Of a stretch of DNA of 64,000 bases, positions 46,250-55,496 are shown piece by piece. Below the pieces are notes generated by a model. It made no database searches. It was not told the origin of the DNA and was given only the letters and a program-made list of their open reading frames with translations. The first letter of the stretch is position 1; every line of letters starts with the position of its first letter. This DNA is from Rhodospirillales bacterium. Its GTDB lineage: Bacteria > Pseudomonadota > Alphaproteobacteria > Rhodospirillales > Casp-alpha2. The position numbers were made by a program, and so were the translations under genes. Location: the NCBI GenBank assembly GCA_017644185.1, contig JAEPMA010000007.1, positions 124,001 through 188,000 on the forward strand, given 5' to 3'.

Positions 46250-46295
46250 TTCCGACCGAATTTCAGCCGCCCGGCAAGGATACTGGAGAGTTTTT

Positions 46296-46943
46296 ATGAA
46301 GTTATCCGACGAAAAGCGTCTTGATGCGCCGAGAGAAGAAGTCTGGCGCGGCCTGAACGACCCGGAGATTCTCAAACAGTCGATTCCGGGCTGCGAGTCG
46401 CTGGAGCAGATTTCCGACACCGAGTTCGAAGCCGAAGTCCGCGCCAAGGTCGGCCCCGTGAAGGCCAAGTTCAAAGGCAGCGTCAAACTGACCGACCTCA
46501 ACCCGCCCGAAAGCTACCGGATTTCCGGTGAGGGCAAGGGCGGCGCCGCCGGTTTCGCCAAGGGTGGCGCGGTCGTGACCCTGACCGAGGACGGCGACGG
46601 CACGATCCTGAAATATGACGTCGACGCCGATGTCGGGGGTAAGCTCGCGCAGATCGGCGGCCGGCTTCTGGAGGGAACGTCGAAAAAGCTCGCGGGCGAG
46701 TTCTTCGACAATTTCGAAACCGCGCTCAAGGGTGAAGGCGGCGCAGACGCGTCCGGCGACGACGCCGGCGATACCGCAGATGCCGAACCCGCAGCCGACG
46801 CGGCACCGGCCGATCCGGCCCCATCTCAGCCCGCGCCGGCGGAACGCACGGTATCGGAATCGGGGACCGGAATTTCCAAGATCCTCGTCGTTATCGGTGC
46901 TGTGCTCGTGATCGGTGCATTAGCATTGACCATCATGCAGTGA
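46296..46943 (+). CDS. coxG: CoxG-like SRPBCC protein with C-terminal membrane anchor
   Basis: From the ATG at 46296 (CTGGAGAG upstream) it has 215 residues. The SRPBCC/CoxG domain covers about 1-148 (LDAPREEVWRGLNDPEIL at the start). A low-complexity Ala/Asp/Pro linker follows, then a terminal hydrophobic helix (ISKILVVIGAVLVIGALA). CoxG anchors CO dehydrogenase to the membrane in Oligotropha; here it is likely to do the same for the molybdenum hydroxylase encoded divergently. Confidence 0.9.
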   Translation: MKLSDEKRLDAPREEVWRGLNDPEILKQSIPGCESLEQISDTEFEAEVRAKVGPVKAKFKGSVKLTDLNPPESYRISGEGKGGAAGFAKGGAVVTLTEDGDGTILKYDVDADVGGKLAQIGGRLLEGTSKKLAGEFFDNFETALKGEGGADASGDDAGDTADAEPAADAAPADPAPSQPAPAERTVSESGTGISKILVVIGAVLVIGALALTIMQ

Positions 46944-46956
46944 CGGTGTGGGCGGC

Positions 46957-47424
46957 ATGGCCGAAAAGACGCTTCTGATCGTCGGCCACGTTCCGTCCCC
47001 GAACACGCAAGCGCTCCGCGATGCGGTCGAGGCGGGAGCAAACACCGACGACATCGACGGGGTCCGGGTTCTCGCCAAGAGCCCTTTCGATACGGATGCC
47101 GACGATGTGCTCGCCGCGGATGCGATCATCCTCGGGACCACCGAAAACCTCGGCTATATGTCGGGGGCGCTGAAGGATTTCTTCGACCGCACGTATTACG
47201 GCGTGATTGAGGAAAAGCAGGGCATGCCCTACGCCCTTTACGTGCGCGCCGGGCTCGACGGGACCGGCACCATCCGGGGCGTGCAGTCGATCGTGACCGG
47301 GCTTCGTTGGAAGGCGGTCCGAGAACCGCTGTTATTACATGGGGACTGGCAGGATAAATTCACCGATGACGCGCACGCGTTGGGCCAGCTCGTCGCCGCG
47401 GGCCTCGAGGCGGGCGTGTTTTAA
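46957..47424 (+). CDS. Flavodoxin/FMN-reductase-like protein
   Basis: The 155-residue product (158 if the GTG at 46948 is used) starts with a beta strand and phosphate loop (LLIVGHVPSPNTQALRDAV), has the glycine-rich loop DAIILGTTENLGYMSGALKDFFDRTYYG, and ends with an Arg/Trp-rich segment. This is the NAD(P)H-flavin oxidoreductase/flavodoxin fold. It follows coxG by a few bases and could pass electrons to or from the molybdenum enzyme, which is speculation. Confidence 0.82.
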   Translation: MAEKTLLIVGHVPSPNTQALRDAVEAGANTDDIDGVRVLAKSPFDTDADDVLAADAIILGTTENLGYMSGALKDFFDRTYYGVIEEKQGMPYALYVRAGLDGTGTIRGVQSIVTGLRWKAVREPLLLHGDWQDKFTDDAHALGQLVAAGLEAGVF

Positions 47425-47431
47425 GTCTCTT

Positions 47432-47626
47432 CTAGCTCGCAATCCTCACGCAGAATTGGCCCAACGCTTCCTTCCAGAGCCAGGCCACGGGGCCGACTTC
47501 GGCGTAAACAATCAAAATGTTTTCGCCAAGGCGTTCCACCGGGACCTGAATCAGGTCGAGGAAATCGTTCAACTCTTTGGGGGAGAGGCATTGCGGGAGA
47601 GACACCGGTCGTACCGAATCGTCCAT
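47432..47626 (-). CDS. Small hypothetical protein (64 residues)
   Basis: Starting at the ATG at 47626, the frame encodes MDDSVRPVSLPQCLSPKELN and continues DFLDLIQVPVERLGENILIVYAEVG to WLWKEALGQFCVRIAS. The residue mix looks like a folded protein rather than a random high-GC frame. The ribosome-binding site is poor and the frame can extend upstream to 47707. No family was recognised. The rest of 47425-47815 shows no other gene. Confidence 0.45.
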   Translation of the reverse strand: MDDSVRPVSLPQCLSPKELNDFLDLIQVPVERLGENILIVYAEVGPVAWLWKEALGQFCVRIAS

Positions 47627-47815
47627 GTGTAAAAGATTAGCATGAAACCGTGTGAAGCCGAAAAGTTTTACACTGCACTGCACAAAAAACATTTGTGCCG
47701 GAAACACATAAACGAGCCGGTCCCATCGGCGGGCATGCGGCGGGTATTGAAAAGCCCGGGGCGTTTGGCCACAGTGTCAGCCCCGATTTGACGATCCCGA
47801 AACAAGGAGACCCTG

Positions 47816-48664
47816 ATGAGCCGCATCGTCTATGTGAACGGCGAGTACCTGCCCGAGGAAGACGCCAAGATTTCCGTATTTGACCGTGGCTTTCTGTTTG
47901 CCGACGGGGTTTACGAGGTCTCGGCTGTGATAGACGGTAAACTGATCGACAACGAGGCGCATCTGGCGCGCCTGAAGCGCTCCATGAGCGAACTGAAGAT
48001 GACGCCCCCGGCGACGGGCGAGGAGATCATCGCGATCATGGAGCAGATGGTCGAACGCAACGGGATCGAGGAAGGTCTGGTTTATCTGCAGGTGACGCGG
48101 GGCGCCGCCGACCGGGATTTCGCCATGCCGACCGATGCGACCCCGTCGCTTGTCATGTTCACGCAGAAAAAGACGCTGACCCAAAACCCGGTTGCCGATA
48201 AGGGGATTTCTGTGATCACGGTGCCCGACATCCGCTGGAAGCGCCGCGACATCAAGACGGTCGCCTTGTTGCCGGCGTCGTTGGCCAAGCAGGCTGCATT
48301 GGATGCGGGCGCCAACGACGCATGGTTCGTCGAGGACGGGTTCGTCAACGAGGGAAGCTCGAACAACGCCTTTATCGTCACCGAGGACGGCAAGATCATC
48401 ACCCGGCATTTGGGAAATGAGATTCTGCACGGCATCACCCGAAAGGCGGTGATGGAACTGGCCAAGCGCGAAAATCTCGAGATTGAGGAACGGCCGTTCA
48501 CCCCGGAAGAAGCTTATGACGCGCGCGAAGCGTTTTCGACCAGCGCGTCCGCTTTCGTCATGCCGGTGATCAAGATCGATGATCACACGCTTGGGAACGG
48601 GGTGCCGGGGCCGGTCACGGACAAGCTTCGCAAGCTCTACATCGAGATGGCGAAGGCCGGCTGA
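47816..48664 (+). CDS. dat: D-amino-acid aminotransferase (class IV)
   Basis: The 282-residue PLP enzyme has the fold-type IV features: FDRGFLFADGVYEV, the Schiff-base Lys147 in KRRDIKTVALL, EGSSNNAFIV and the C-terminal TSASAFVMPVIKIDDHTLG. The ITRKAVMELA segment is the usual cofactor-phosphate region. It interconverts D-alanine and D-glutamate for cell-wall synthesis or D-amino acid use. The following SDR gene starts 2 bases after its stop. Confidence 0.9.
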   Translation: MSRIVYVNGEYLPEEDAKISVFDRGFLFADGVYEVSAVIDGKLIDNEAHLARLKRSMSELKMTPPATGEEIIAIMEQMVERNGIEEGLVYLQVTRGAADRDFAMPTDATPSLVMFTQKKTLTQNPVADKGISVITVPDIRWKRRDIKTVALLPASLAKQAALDAGANDAWFVEDGFVNEGSSNNAFIVTEDGKIITRHLGNEILHGITRKAVMELAKRENLEIEERPFTPEEAYDAREAFSTSASAFVMPVIKIDDHTLGNGVPGPVTDKLRKLYIEMAKAG

Positions 48665-48665
48665 C

Positions 48666-49460
48666 ATGCGACTTCAGAATAAGACCGCCATCGTTGTTGG
48701 CGCGGGCCAGCAACCGGGTGAAACCATGGGTAACGGCCGTGCAGTGGCTCTGCGCTTCGCGCAGGAAGGTGCGCGGGTGTTATGTGTCGACATCTCCGAA
48801 GAGCGCGCACAGCAGACCGTCGATCAGATTTGCAACGAAGGCGGCGAGGCGGAAGCTTTCATGGTCGACGTCACCGACGAAGACTCCTGCCGCCACGTCG
48901 CCGAGGAAGCGCAAAAGCGTTTCGGGCGTGTCGATATCCTGCATAACAACGTCGGCCGTTCCCAGGGGGACCGGAATACCGTCGATATGGATTCGGGGAT
49001 GTGGGACGAGCTGATGGCGCTCAACCTCAAGTCCATGTTCCTGATGAGCAAGCACGTGCTGCCGATCATGCAGGATCAGGAATCGGGTGTGATCATCAAC
49101 GTCTCCTCGACATCGTCGTTCGCGGCGCGTCAGACCGTCGCCTATAAGACGTCTAAGGGGGCGGTGAACACGTTCACCCAGCACCTGGCGTTCGAGAATG
49201 CGCGTTTCGGCATTCGCGCCAACGCGATTCTGCCTGGTTTGATGGACACCCCCATGGCGATCGAGCGGCGTGCCCGCGAACAGAATCTCGACCGCGATGC
49301 GGTGCGCGACAGCCGGAGCAAACTGGTGCCGTTGCAGAACCATGTCGGGAATGCCTGGGACGTAGCCAACGCGGCGTTGTTCCTGGCGTCCGACGAAGCG
49401 CGCTACATCACGGGTGTGCTGTTACCCGTCGACGGTGGGCTGCTGGTCAAGATCGGCTGA
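48666..49460 (+). CDS. Short-chain dehydrogenase/reductase
   Basis: From the ATG at 48666 this 264-residue enzyme has the SDR landmarks: VVGAGQQPGETMGNGRAVALRF as the nucleotide-binding loop, NNVGRSQGD, catalytic Ser in SSTSSFAARQ, and YKTSKGA with the Tyr-Lys pair. The cofactor loop has DIS after the second strand, suggesting NAD rather than NADP. The C-terminal PVDGGLLVKIG is usual. Substrate unknown. It is co-transcribed with the D-amino-acid aminotransferase gene, so it may act on the resulting oxo acid. Confidence 0.9.
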   Translation: MRLQNKTAIVVGAGQQPGETMGNGRAVALRFAQEGARVLCVDISEERAQQTVDQICNEGGEAEAFMVDVTDEDSCRHVAEEAQKRFGRVDILHNNVGRSQGDRNTVDMDSGMWDELMALNLKSMFLMSKHVLPIMQDQESGVIINVSSTSSFAARQTVAYKTSKGAVNTFTQHLAFENARFGIRANAILPGLMDTPMAIERRAREQNLDRDAVRDSRSKLVPLQNHVGNAWDVANAALFLASDEARYITGVLLPVDGGLLVKIG

Positions 49461-49464
49461 TTGT

Positions 49465-49791
49465 TCAGGCGTTGCCGCTTTCCGGTGTCGCGCGTTCGGC
49501 TTCGCCGGCGGCGGCGGTCGTGCGGTCGACAAGCATCTTGGCGAGATTGGCGGTGACGTCGGCGGGGGCATTGATCATTCTCGCCCGCACCGCGACGGCC
49601 ATCGCCAGTGCCTGAAGGACGTCGCCGTTCGCCGTTTCCCCGCAGATGTTGATATCCTTGTCGATGGCGTCGAGCACCGCCGTCAGCAACTGATTGACGC
49701 GCATCGGCGACGCGGTTTCATCGTGCAGCGGGAAGGTGATGTCGAGAATATCGCCGGTCGCGGTTTCTACGCGATACGGTAAGGGGCGCAT
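49465..49791 (-). CDS. Conserved-looking hypothetical protein (108 residues)
   Basis: The product starts MRPLPYRVETATGDILDITF and is mainly alpha-helical after residue 30 (LLTAVLDAIDKDINI, VLQALAMAVAVRARMIN, VTANLAKMLVDRTTAAA). No membrane segment, signal or motif is present. A GAGGGAGACC before the ATG is a good ribosome-binding site, which supports the gene. It follows the DUF983 gene on the same strand by 63 bases. I recognise no family. Confidence 0.65.
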   Translation of the reverse strand: MRPLPYRVETATGDILDITFPLHDETASPMRVNQLLTAVLDAIDKDINICGETANGDVLQALAMAVAVRARMINAPADVTANLAKMLVDRTTAAAGEAERATPESGNA

Positions 49792-49854
49792 AACGGTCTC
49801 CCTCTCAGTTCAACGTCGTCGTTGCACCCAAGATGAGGGCCGTAACGAAGACAT

Positions 49855-50253
49855 TCAAGCGCCGCCGGGCTTGGTCGGAACTTCGGTCGAACGGTGTTTG
49901 TGCTGAAGCGCGACCCCGATTCCCTTGAGGCGCGGCAAAAGCCAAAGCGTCAGCAGGGTGCCGATCGGCCCCCAAAGGACGACATGAACCCAGATGGCGG
50001 GCTCGTACTTGAACTCGACCCAGACGGCGAGGGCGACGAGCACGGTCCCGAGAATCAACAAAGCCGGCACCACGGCGCCGTCACCGGCGTCGTGTTCGCT
50101 GAGCACGAGGCCGCACACCGGGCACTCGTCGACGATCTCAAGGCGGCCCTTGAATATCCGTCCCTGGCCGCAGCGCGGGCAGCGGCCGGCAAAGCCGAGG
50201 CCGATGGTTTCCTTGATCGATCGTTCGGGATAGTCGGGCTGGGTATTGTCCAT
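49855..50253 (-). CDS. DUF983-family membrane protein with zinc ribbon
   Basis: From the ATG at 50253 (AAAGGAA upstream) the product has 132 residues. A zinc-ribbon-like knuckle uses CPRCGQG and CPVCGLV near residues 24-50, followed by two hydrophobic helices (VPALLILGTVLVALAVWVEF and IWVHVVLWGPIGTLLTLWLL). This is the DUF983 layout, an alphaproteobacterial family of unknown function often linked to cytochrome oxidase or terminal-oxidase regions; no such genes are near here. Confidence 0.88.
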   Translation of the reverse strand: MDNTQPDYPERSIKETIGLGFAGRCPRCGQGRIFKGRLEIVDECPVCGLVLSEHDAGDGAVVPALLILGTVLVALAVWVEFKYEPAIWVHVVLWGPIGTLLTLWLLPRLKGIGVALQHKHRSTEVPTKPGGA

Positions 50254-50368
50254 GTGTATTCCTTTAACGTGGGAAATATCATTATACAAAATGTGAATAT
50301 GTATGAAAGGCCCGTGGATGCAAGGGCTGGCCCTTGCTAGCAACCCATGCTGAGCTTAAAACCCGCGC

Positions 50369-52180
50369 ATGGCACCCCCGCTTTTGACCCTGACCGACAT
50401 CACCCTGACCTTCGGCGGCACGCCGTTGCTGGACGGTGCAGAGATGTCCGTCGCCCCTGGCGCCAGGATTTGCCTGGTCGGTCGCAACGGTTCGGGCAAG
50501 TCGACGTTTCTGAAGATCGCGGCGGGGGAAATCGAACCGGATGGGGGAGACGTGTTCCGCCAGCCGGACGCGACGGTGCGCTATCTGAACCAGGAGCCGG
50601 ATCTGTCGGGGTTCAAGACGGTGCTCGAGTTTGTCGAGGCGGGGCTTGCCCCGGGTGACGAGCCCCATGTCGCACAGGTGTTGTTGGGCGATCTCGGCCT
50701 GACCGGTGATGAGAACCCGGCGACATTGTCGGGGGGCGAACGGCGGCGCGCCGCACTCGCCCGCGCCTTGGCGCCGCAGCCCGATATTCTTTTGCTCGAT
50801 GAGCCGACCAACCACCTGGACTTGCCCGCCATCGAATGGTTGGAGCGCGAACTCAAAAGCCGTCGCGCCGCGCTGGTGCTGATTTCGCACGACAGGCGCT
50901 TCCTCGAAAACCTCTCGAATTCCGTCATTTGGCTCGACCGTGGCCGGACCATGCAGATGGATAAGGGATTTTCGGAGTTCGACGATTGGCGCGACGAGAT
51001 CATCGAACGCGAGGAGACGGAACGTCACAAGCTCGACCGCAAAATCGTCGCCGAGACGGCGTGGCTGCATAAGGGCGTGACCGCCCGGCGGAAGCGGAAT
51101 ATGGGGCGTTTGCGGGCCCTTCATGATTTGCGCAAGACGCGCCAGGACCTGCGCTCGACGGCGGGCGAGGTCAAGATCACGTCGAGCGAGGCGGAGACCT
51201 CCGGCAAGCGGGTGATCGAGGCCGAGCATATCTCGAAAGCATTCGATGGCCGGACCATCGTCGACGATTTTTCGACCCGCATCCTCCGCGGCGACCGGGT
51301 CGGTCTGATCGGGCCCAACGGGGCGGGCAAGACGACTCTCCTCAAGATGCTGACGGGCGATTTGAAGCCGGATTCGGGGACGGTGACCCTCGGTACCACC
51401 CTCAAGATCGCGACCTTGGATCAGAACCGGGAACAACTGGCCCCCAATACGACGACCCGCGATGCGCTCACGGGTGGGAGTGGGGACAGCGTCACGGTGG
51501 GTGGTCAGCAACGCCATGTCATCGGTTATATGAAGGACTTCCTGTTTGACCCGGCGCAGGCGCAGACGCCGGTTTCGGCGTTGTCGGGGGGCGAGCGGGG
51601 ACGGCTAATGCTGGCGCGCGCCATGACGCGCCCGTCGAACTTGCTGGTGTTGGACGAGCCGACCAACGATCTCGATCTCGAAACTCTCGATCTATTGCAG
51701 GAGATGATCGCGGATTACGCGGGCACCGTGCTGATCGTCAGCCACGACCGTGACTTTCTCGACCGTGTCGTGACGTCGGTCATCAATTTCGAAGGTGGCG
51801 CGAAATGGATTGAATACGCAGGCGGGTATTCGGACATGGCGCGCCAGCGCGGGCGGGGGATGGAATCCCGCGCCAAACCGGAAACGCCGGACAAACCGAA
51901 GAAAGCCGAGAAGCAGGAGAAACCGAAAAGCACATCCAAACAACGCATGTCATTTAAGGACAAGCATGCTTTGGAAACGCTTCCCGGCCGCATTGCCGAT
52001 CTGGAGGCGGAGAGCGCACGCCTGCAAGCGAAGCTCGCCGATCCATCGTTCTATCAGCGTGACGCCGCCGGTTTCGATGCGGAAAGCCGCAAGCTCGCCG
52101 ATGTCAGCCGTGATCTTGCCACAGCGGAAGAGGAATGGCTGCGGCTAGAGATGCTACGCGAAGAGATCGAAAACGCCTGA
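50369..52180 (+). CDS. uup: ABC-F family ATPase, Uup-type
   Basis: The 603-residue protein has two ABC domains in tandem and no membrane part. Domain 1: Walker A GRNGSGKST, signature LSGGERRRAAL, Walker B LLDEPTNHLDL. Domain 2: GPNGAGKTT, LSGGERGRLML, VLDEPTNDLDL. A charged linker joins them, and the last 110 residues are Lys-rich and coiled-coil forming. That C-terminal extension is the hallmark of Uup, which acts on ribosomes and on DNA branched structures. It is divergent from the DUF983 gene. Confidence 0.93.
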   Translation: MAPPLLTLTDITLTFGGTPLLDGAEMSVAPGARICLVGRNGSGKSTFLKIAAGEIEPDGGDVFRQPDATVRYLNQEPDLSGFKTVLEFVEAGLAPGDEPHVAQVLLGDLGLTGDENPATLSGGERRRAALARALAPQPDILLLDEPTNHLDLPAIEWLERELKSRRAALVLISHDRRFLENLSNSVIWLDRGRTMQMDKGFSEFDDWRDEIIEREETERHKLDRKIVAETAWLHKGVTARRKRNMGRLRALHDLRKTRQDLRSTAGEVKITSSEAETSGKRVIEAEHISKAFDGRTIVDDFSTRILRGDRVGLIGPNGAGKTTLLKMLTGDLKPDSGTVTLGTTLKIATLDQNREQLAPNTTTRDALTGGSGDSVTVGGQQRHVIGYMKDFLFDPAQAQTPVSALSGGERGRLMLARAMTRPSNLLVLDEPTNDLDLETLDLLQEMIADYAGTVLIVSHDRDFLDRVVTSVINFEGGAKWIEYAGGYSDMARQRGRGMESRAKPETPDKPKKAEKQEKPKSTSKQRMSFKDKHALETLPGRIADLEAESARLQAKLADPSFYQRDAAGFDAESRKLADVSRDLATAEEEWLRLEMLREEIENA

Positions 52181-52186
52181 CCGCGA

Positions 52187-52804
52187 TCAGCGGGTCGCCA
52201 CTTCGGAATCGACGTTTTCCGTGACCTGAACATCTTTCGGGGTCGGCAGTTTATAGAAGATATGCCGCCCGATTTTGGTCAGCCGCTGCTTGGCGCCTGC
52301 CCAGTGCGGATTCACATAATCGGCGTGATACCAAAGGGCTCCGTTCGTCGGATCGGCGGCGATCCCGGCGCTGACGAGGCGTGCCAGCGTTGTCGCGCGG
52401 CGCCAGGCGTTGGCATTCAGCGGTTCGTCTTTCTTCCCATCACACCACCAGGAAAATTGGCAACGGTGTCGGCGCGCCTCGCCACCCTGGCGGACGACGT
52501 CACAGACGTTCGACGGGAACAGGGGGCTCTCGACGCGGTTGAGTGTGACGGCGGCAACCGCGAGCTGCCCGGGAATCGATTCCGAGCGCGCTTCCCAGTA
52601 GATGTTGAGCGCAAGGCAGCGGAGTTGTTCAAGGCGGGTTTGATCGCTCTGGTGGGCGACAAAATTTGCTGCAGGTGCGAAAAGCCGCTGGGTTCGGGTG
52701 ATCCGGGAATCCGCCTCGGCTGCGTCACGGGTTAAAGCAGGCAACAAAAAAACGCTGACAATTAGCCCAGAAGCCAAAGCCAGCGCCAGATTCTGACGCG
52801 ACAT
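52187..52804 (-). CDS. SleB-like cell wall hydrolase
   Basis: The 205-residue product has an N-terminal hydrophobic segment (LALALASGLIVSVFLLPALT), a likely uncleaved anchor or signal, and a SleB/Hydrolase_2 catalytic domain (about 62-185) with the Glu71 of ALNIYWEARSE, the Cys-containing SNVCDVVRQGG, and WYHADYVNPHW. Family members are lytic transglycosylases or amidases; the E. coli or Bacillus SleB acts on cortex peptidoglycan. It probably remodels peptidoglycan in the periplasm. Confidence 0.87.
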   Translation of the reverse strand: MSRQNLALALASGLIVSVFLLPALTRDAAEADSRITRTQRLFAPAANFVAHQSDQTRLEQLRCLALNIYWEARSESIPGQLAVAAVTLNRVESPLFPSNVCDVVRQGGEARRHRCQFSWWCDGKKDEPLNANAWRRATTLARLVSAGIAADPTNGALWYHADYVNPHWAGAKQRLTKIGRHIFYKLPTPKDVQVTENVDSEVATR

Positions 52805-52950
52805 GTCGTGCTGTCTCCTCTCTCCTGCTTCTTTCCCAGATAAGAAGCGAGACGTCTTTCATGGTCGTCGGTTTCGCGGCGTATATAATGATCTTATATG
52901 TTTTTTCAAGGGCAATATTGCAGTGCACAAAAATGCCTTATTTCAGCAAC

Positions 52951-52979
52951 TTGCCGGGGTGTGCGGCGCAAGGTATTAA
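52951..52979 (+). promoter_or_regulatory. Candidate sigma-70 promoter for galU
   Basis: TTGCCG (52951-52956) and TATTAA (52974-52979) have a 17-base spacer and lie 37 bases before the TTG start of galU. The remainder of 52805-53016 is non-coding and AT-rich in its middle. Confidence 0.5.
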
Positions 52980-53016
52980 AAAATAAGCCGAATTCAGACG
53001 TTTCGGGGGAGCCCCA

Positions 53017-53886
53017 TTGAGCAAACCAGTTCGCAAAGCCGTCTTGCCCGTGGCCGGTCTCGGCACGCGCTTCCTACCTGCGACCAAATGCATGCCGAAG
53101 GAAATGCTGCCGGTCGTCGACAAACCGCTGATCCAATACGCGATCGAAGAGGCGGAAGCCGCCGGTATCGAGAAGTTCATTCTCATCACCGGGCGCGGCA
53201 AGAACCTGATGGAAGATCATTTCGATCACGCCTTCGAGCTTGAGCGGATATTGGAAAAGCGGGGGAAGAAGACGGAGCTCGAACTGGTCCAGCAGTTCCC
53301 CGAACCGAGCATGATCCAGTATACCCGCCAGCAGCAGGCGCTGGGGCTTGGCCACGCCGTCTGGTGCGCCAAGGATTTCGTGCACGACGAACCGTTCGCT
53401 GTCCTTCTGCCGGATGACATGGTGCTCGCCCAAAAGGGCTGCCTCTCGCAGATGATGGCCGCGTACAACGAAGTCGGCGGTAACATCGTCGCCGTGACCG
53501 AAGTGCCCCGCGAGCAGACCAACCGCTACGGTATTCTGGATATCGAGAGCGACGACGGGAAACTCGCCAAGGCGACCGGATTGGTCGAAAAACCGGATCC
53601 GGCGGATGCGCCTTCGACGCTCTCGATCATCGGCCGTTACATCCTTCAACCCGAGGTGTTTGAGCACCTTGATAAGCAGATCGCCGGTGCGGGGGGTGAA
53701 ATCCAACTCACCGACGCCATCGCCGCAACCCTCGACCGGGTGCCGTTCCATGGTCTCAGATACGAAGGGACGCGTTACGACTGCGGCTCGAAACCCGGCT
53801 TCATCGCCGCCAATGTCGCGTATGCGCTCGAACGGCCTGATATGGAAGAAGACGTCCGCGCTGCGTTGAAGGACATACTCGACTAG
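53017..53886 (+). CDS. galU: UTP-glucose-1-phosphate uridylyltransferase
   Basis: The 289-residue enzyme makes UDP-glucose for envelope polysaccharides. It has the nucleotide loop AVLPVAGLGTRFLPATKCMPK, the KPLIQYAIEEA segment, and LLPDDMV with the acidic site. The start codon is TTG, preceded by GGGGGAGCCCC; the N-terminal residues (SKPVRKAVLPVAG) agree with the family start, and I see no ATG option in frame that would keep it. It is followed 54 bases later by glpK. Confidence 0.95.
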   Translation: MSKPVRKAVLPVAGLGTRFLPATKCMPKEMLPVVDKPLIQYAIEEAEAAGIEKFILITGRGKNLMEDHFDHAFELERILEKRGKKTELELVQQFPEPSMIQYTRQQQALGLGHAVWCAKDFVHDEPFAVLLPDDMVLAQKGCLSQMMAAYNEVGGNIVAVTEVPREQTNRYGILDIESDDGKLAKATGLVEKPDPADAPSTLSIIGRYILQPEVFEHLDKQIAGAGGEIQLTDAIAATLDRVPFHGLRYEGTRYDCGSKPGFIAANVAYALERPDMEEDVRAALKDILD

Positions 53887-53940
53887 GCTTAAACGTCGTC
53901 GACGGAAGACGTCATCGGACCGTTCTTGGGAGGGCATGCG

Positions 53941-55422
53941 ATGACCCAACATATCCTCGCCATCGATCAGGGCACGACATCGTCGCGCGCCCTGGTGCTG
54001 GATGCTTCATATAATGTGAAGGGCAGCGCACAGCAGGAATTTGCCCAGCATTATCCGGCGTCGGGCTGGGTCGAGCACGACCCGGAAGAGATTTGGGATT
54101 CCGTGGTCGCGACATGTAAGGGGGCGGTCGAGAACGCAGGGCTGGGCGCCGCCGATATCGCGGCTATCGGTATCACCAACCAGCGCGAGACGACGCTGGT
54201 TTGGGACCGGGACACCGGTAAGCCGGTCATGAATGCCATCGTCTGGCAGGACCGGCGCACGGCGGATATGACGAACAAACTGAGAGAAGCCGGCTACGAA
54301 GCCGCGGTGACGGATAAGACGGGGCTTTTGCTCGATCCATATTTCTCCGCGTCGAAGATCGCCTGGATTTTGGACAACGTTTCGGGCGCCCGTAAAAGAG
54401 CGGAGAGGGGGAAGCTCGCCTTCGGCACGGTCGACACATACCTGATCTGGCGTATGACGGACGGAAAGCGTCACGTCACCGATGCCACCAACGCCAGCCG
54501 CACGCTCGTCTACGACATCCATGCCGGTGACTGGTCGGACGAACTGCTCGAACTGTTTAGAATCCCGCGCGTGATGTTGCCGGACGTCCTCGACTGTGCG
54601 GCAGACTTCGGCGAGACGGTTTCCGATCTGTTCGGATGCGCGATCCCGATCTCGGGGGTCGCTGGCGATCAACAAGCGGCGACGATCGGTCAGGCGTGTT
54701 TCAAACCGGGGATGCTGAAATCCACTTATGGGACGGGGTGCTTCGCGGTCCTGAATACGGGTAAGGATCCCGTCAAATCCGAAAACCGGCTTTTGACGAC
54801 CATCGCCTATCGTCTGAATGGCGAGGTAACCTACGCCCTCGAAGGTTCGATCTTCGTCGCGGGTGCCGCCGTGCAGTGGCTGAGGGACTGGCTCGGGATC
54901 ATCGAACGCGCCGATCAGACAGGTGAGCTTGCCGAGAAATCCAATGACGACGACATCTATCTGGTGCCGGCGTTCGTGGGGCTTGGCGCGCCTTATTGGG
55001 ATCCGGACTGCCGGGGGGCGATCTATGGTTTGACGCGCGCCACCGGCCGGGCGGAATTGGCGCGCGCCGCACTTGAAAGTGTCTGTTACCAGACCCTCGA
55101 TTTGATCGAGGCGATGCATGCCGACTGGTCGACGGACGAGGCGACGGTTCTCAGGGTCGACGGGGGGATGGTGGCCTCAAGCTGGATGCTGCAGCGTCTG
55201 GCCGACATTCTATCCGCGCCGATCGACCGGCCGAAGATGCTGGAGACGACGGCCCTTGGTGCGGCCTATCTGGCGGGGATGCATGCCGGGGTCTATGGGC
55301 CTCCGGACGTGTTTTCAGCGGTTTGGGGGGCGGAAAAAAGATTTGTACCTGAAATGGATTCCGAGACGCGGGCCCGAAAAATCGAGGGCTGGCGGACCGC
55401 TGTCCGACGTACGCTTATGTGA
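53941..55422 (+). CDS. glpK: Glycerol kinase
   Basis: From the ATG at 53941 (GGGAGGGCATGCG upstream) the product has 493 residues, close to E. coli GlpK. It has the FGGY features: [12 protein letters not shown] at the ATP site, INNQ-equivalent [19 protein letters not shown], and [13 protein letters not shown]. It phosphorylates glycerol in the cytosol. No glpF or glpD is adjacent. The following DUF3604 gene begins 74 bases after its stop. Confidence 0.96.
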   Translation: MTQHILAIDQGTTSSRALVLDASYNVKGSAQQEFAQHYPASGWVEHDPEEIWDSVVATCKGAVENAGLGAADIAAIGITNQRETTLVWDRDTGKPVMNAIVWQDRRTADMTNKLREAGYEAAVTDKTGLLLDPYFSASKIAWILDNVSGARKRAERGKLAFGTVDTYLIWRMTDGKRHVTDATNASRTLVYDIHAGDWSDELLELFRIPRVMLPDVLDCAADFGETVSDLFGCAIPISGVAGDQQAATIGQACFKPGMLKSTYGTGCFAVLNTGKDPVKSENRLLTTIAYRLNGEVTYALEGSIFVAGAAVQWLRDWLGIIERADQTGELAEKSNDDDIYLVPAFVGLGAPYWDPDCRGAIYGLTRATGRAELARAALESVCYQTLDLIEAMHADWSTDEATVLRVDGGMVASSWMLQRLADILSAPIDRPKMLETTALGAAYLAGMHAGVYGPPDVFSAVWGAEKRFVPEMDSETRARKIEGWRTAVRRTLM

Positions 55423-55496
55423 GCCGCTCTCGACAATCCGGATAAGCGGATTATCCTTGGGACCCGTTTAATCGGGGGATCAACAGGGAGAGAGAC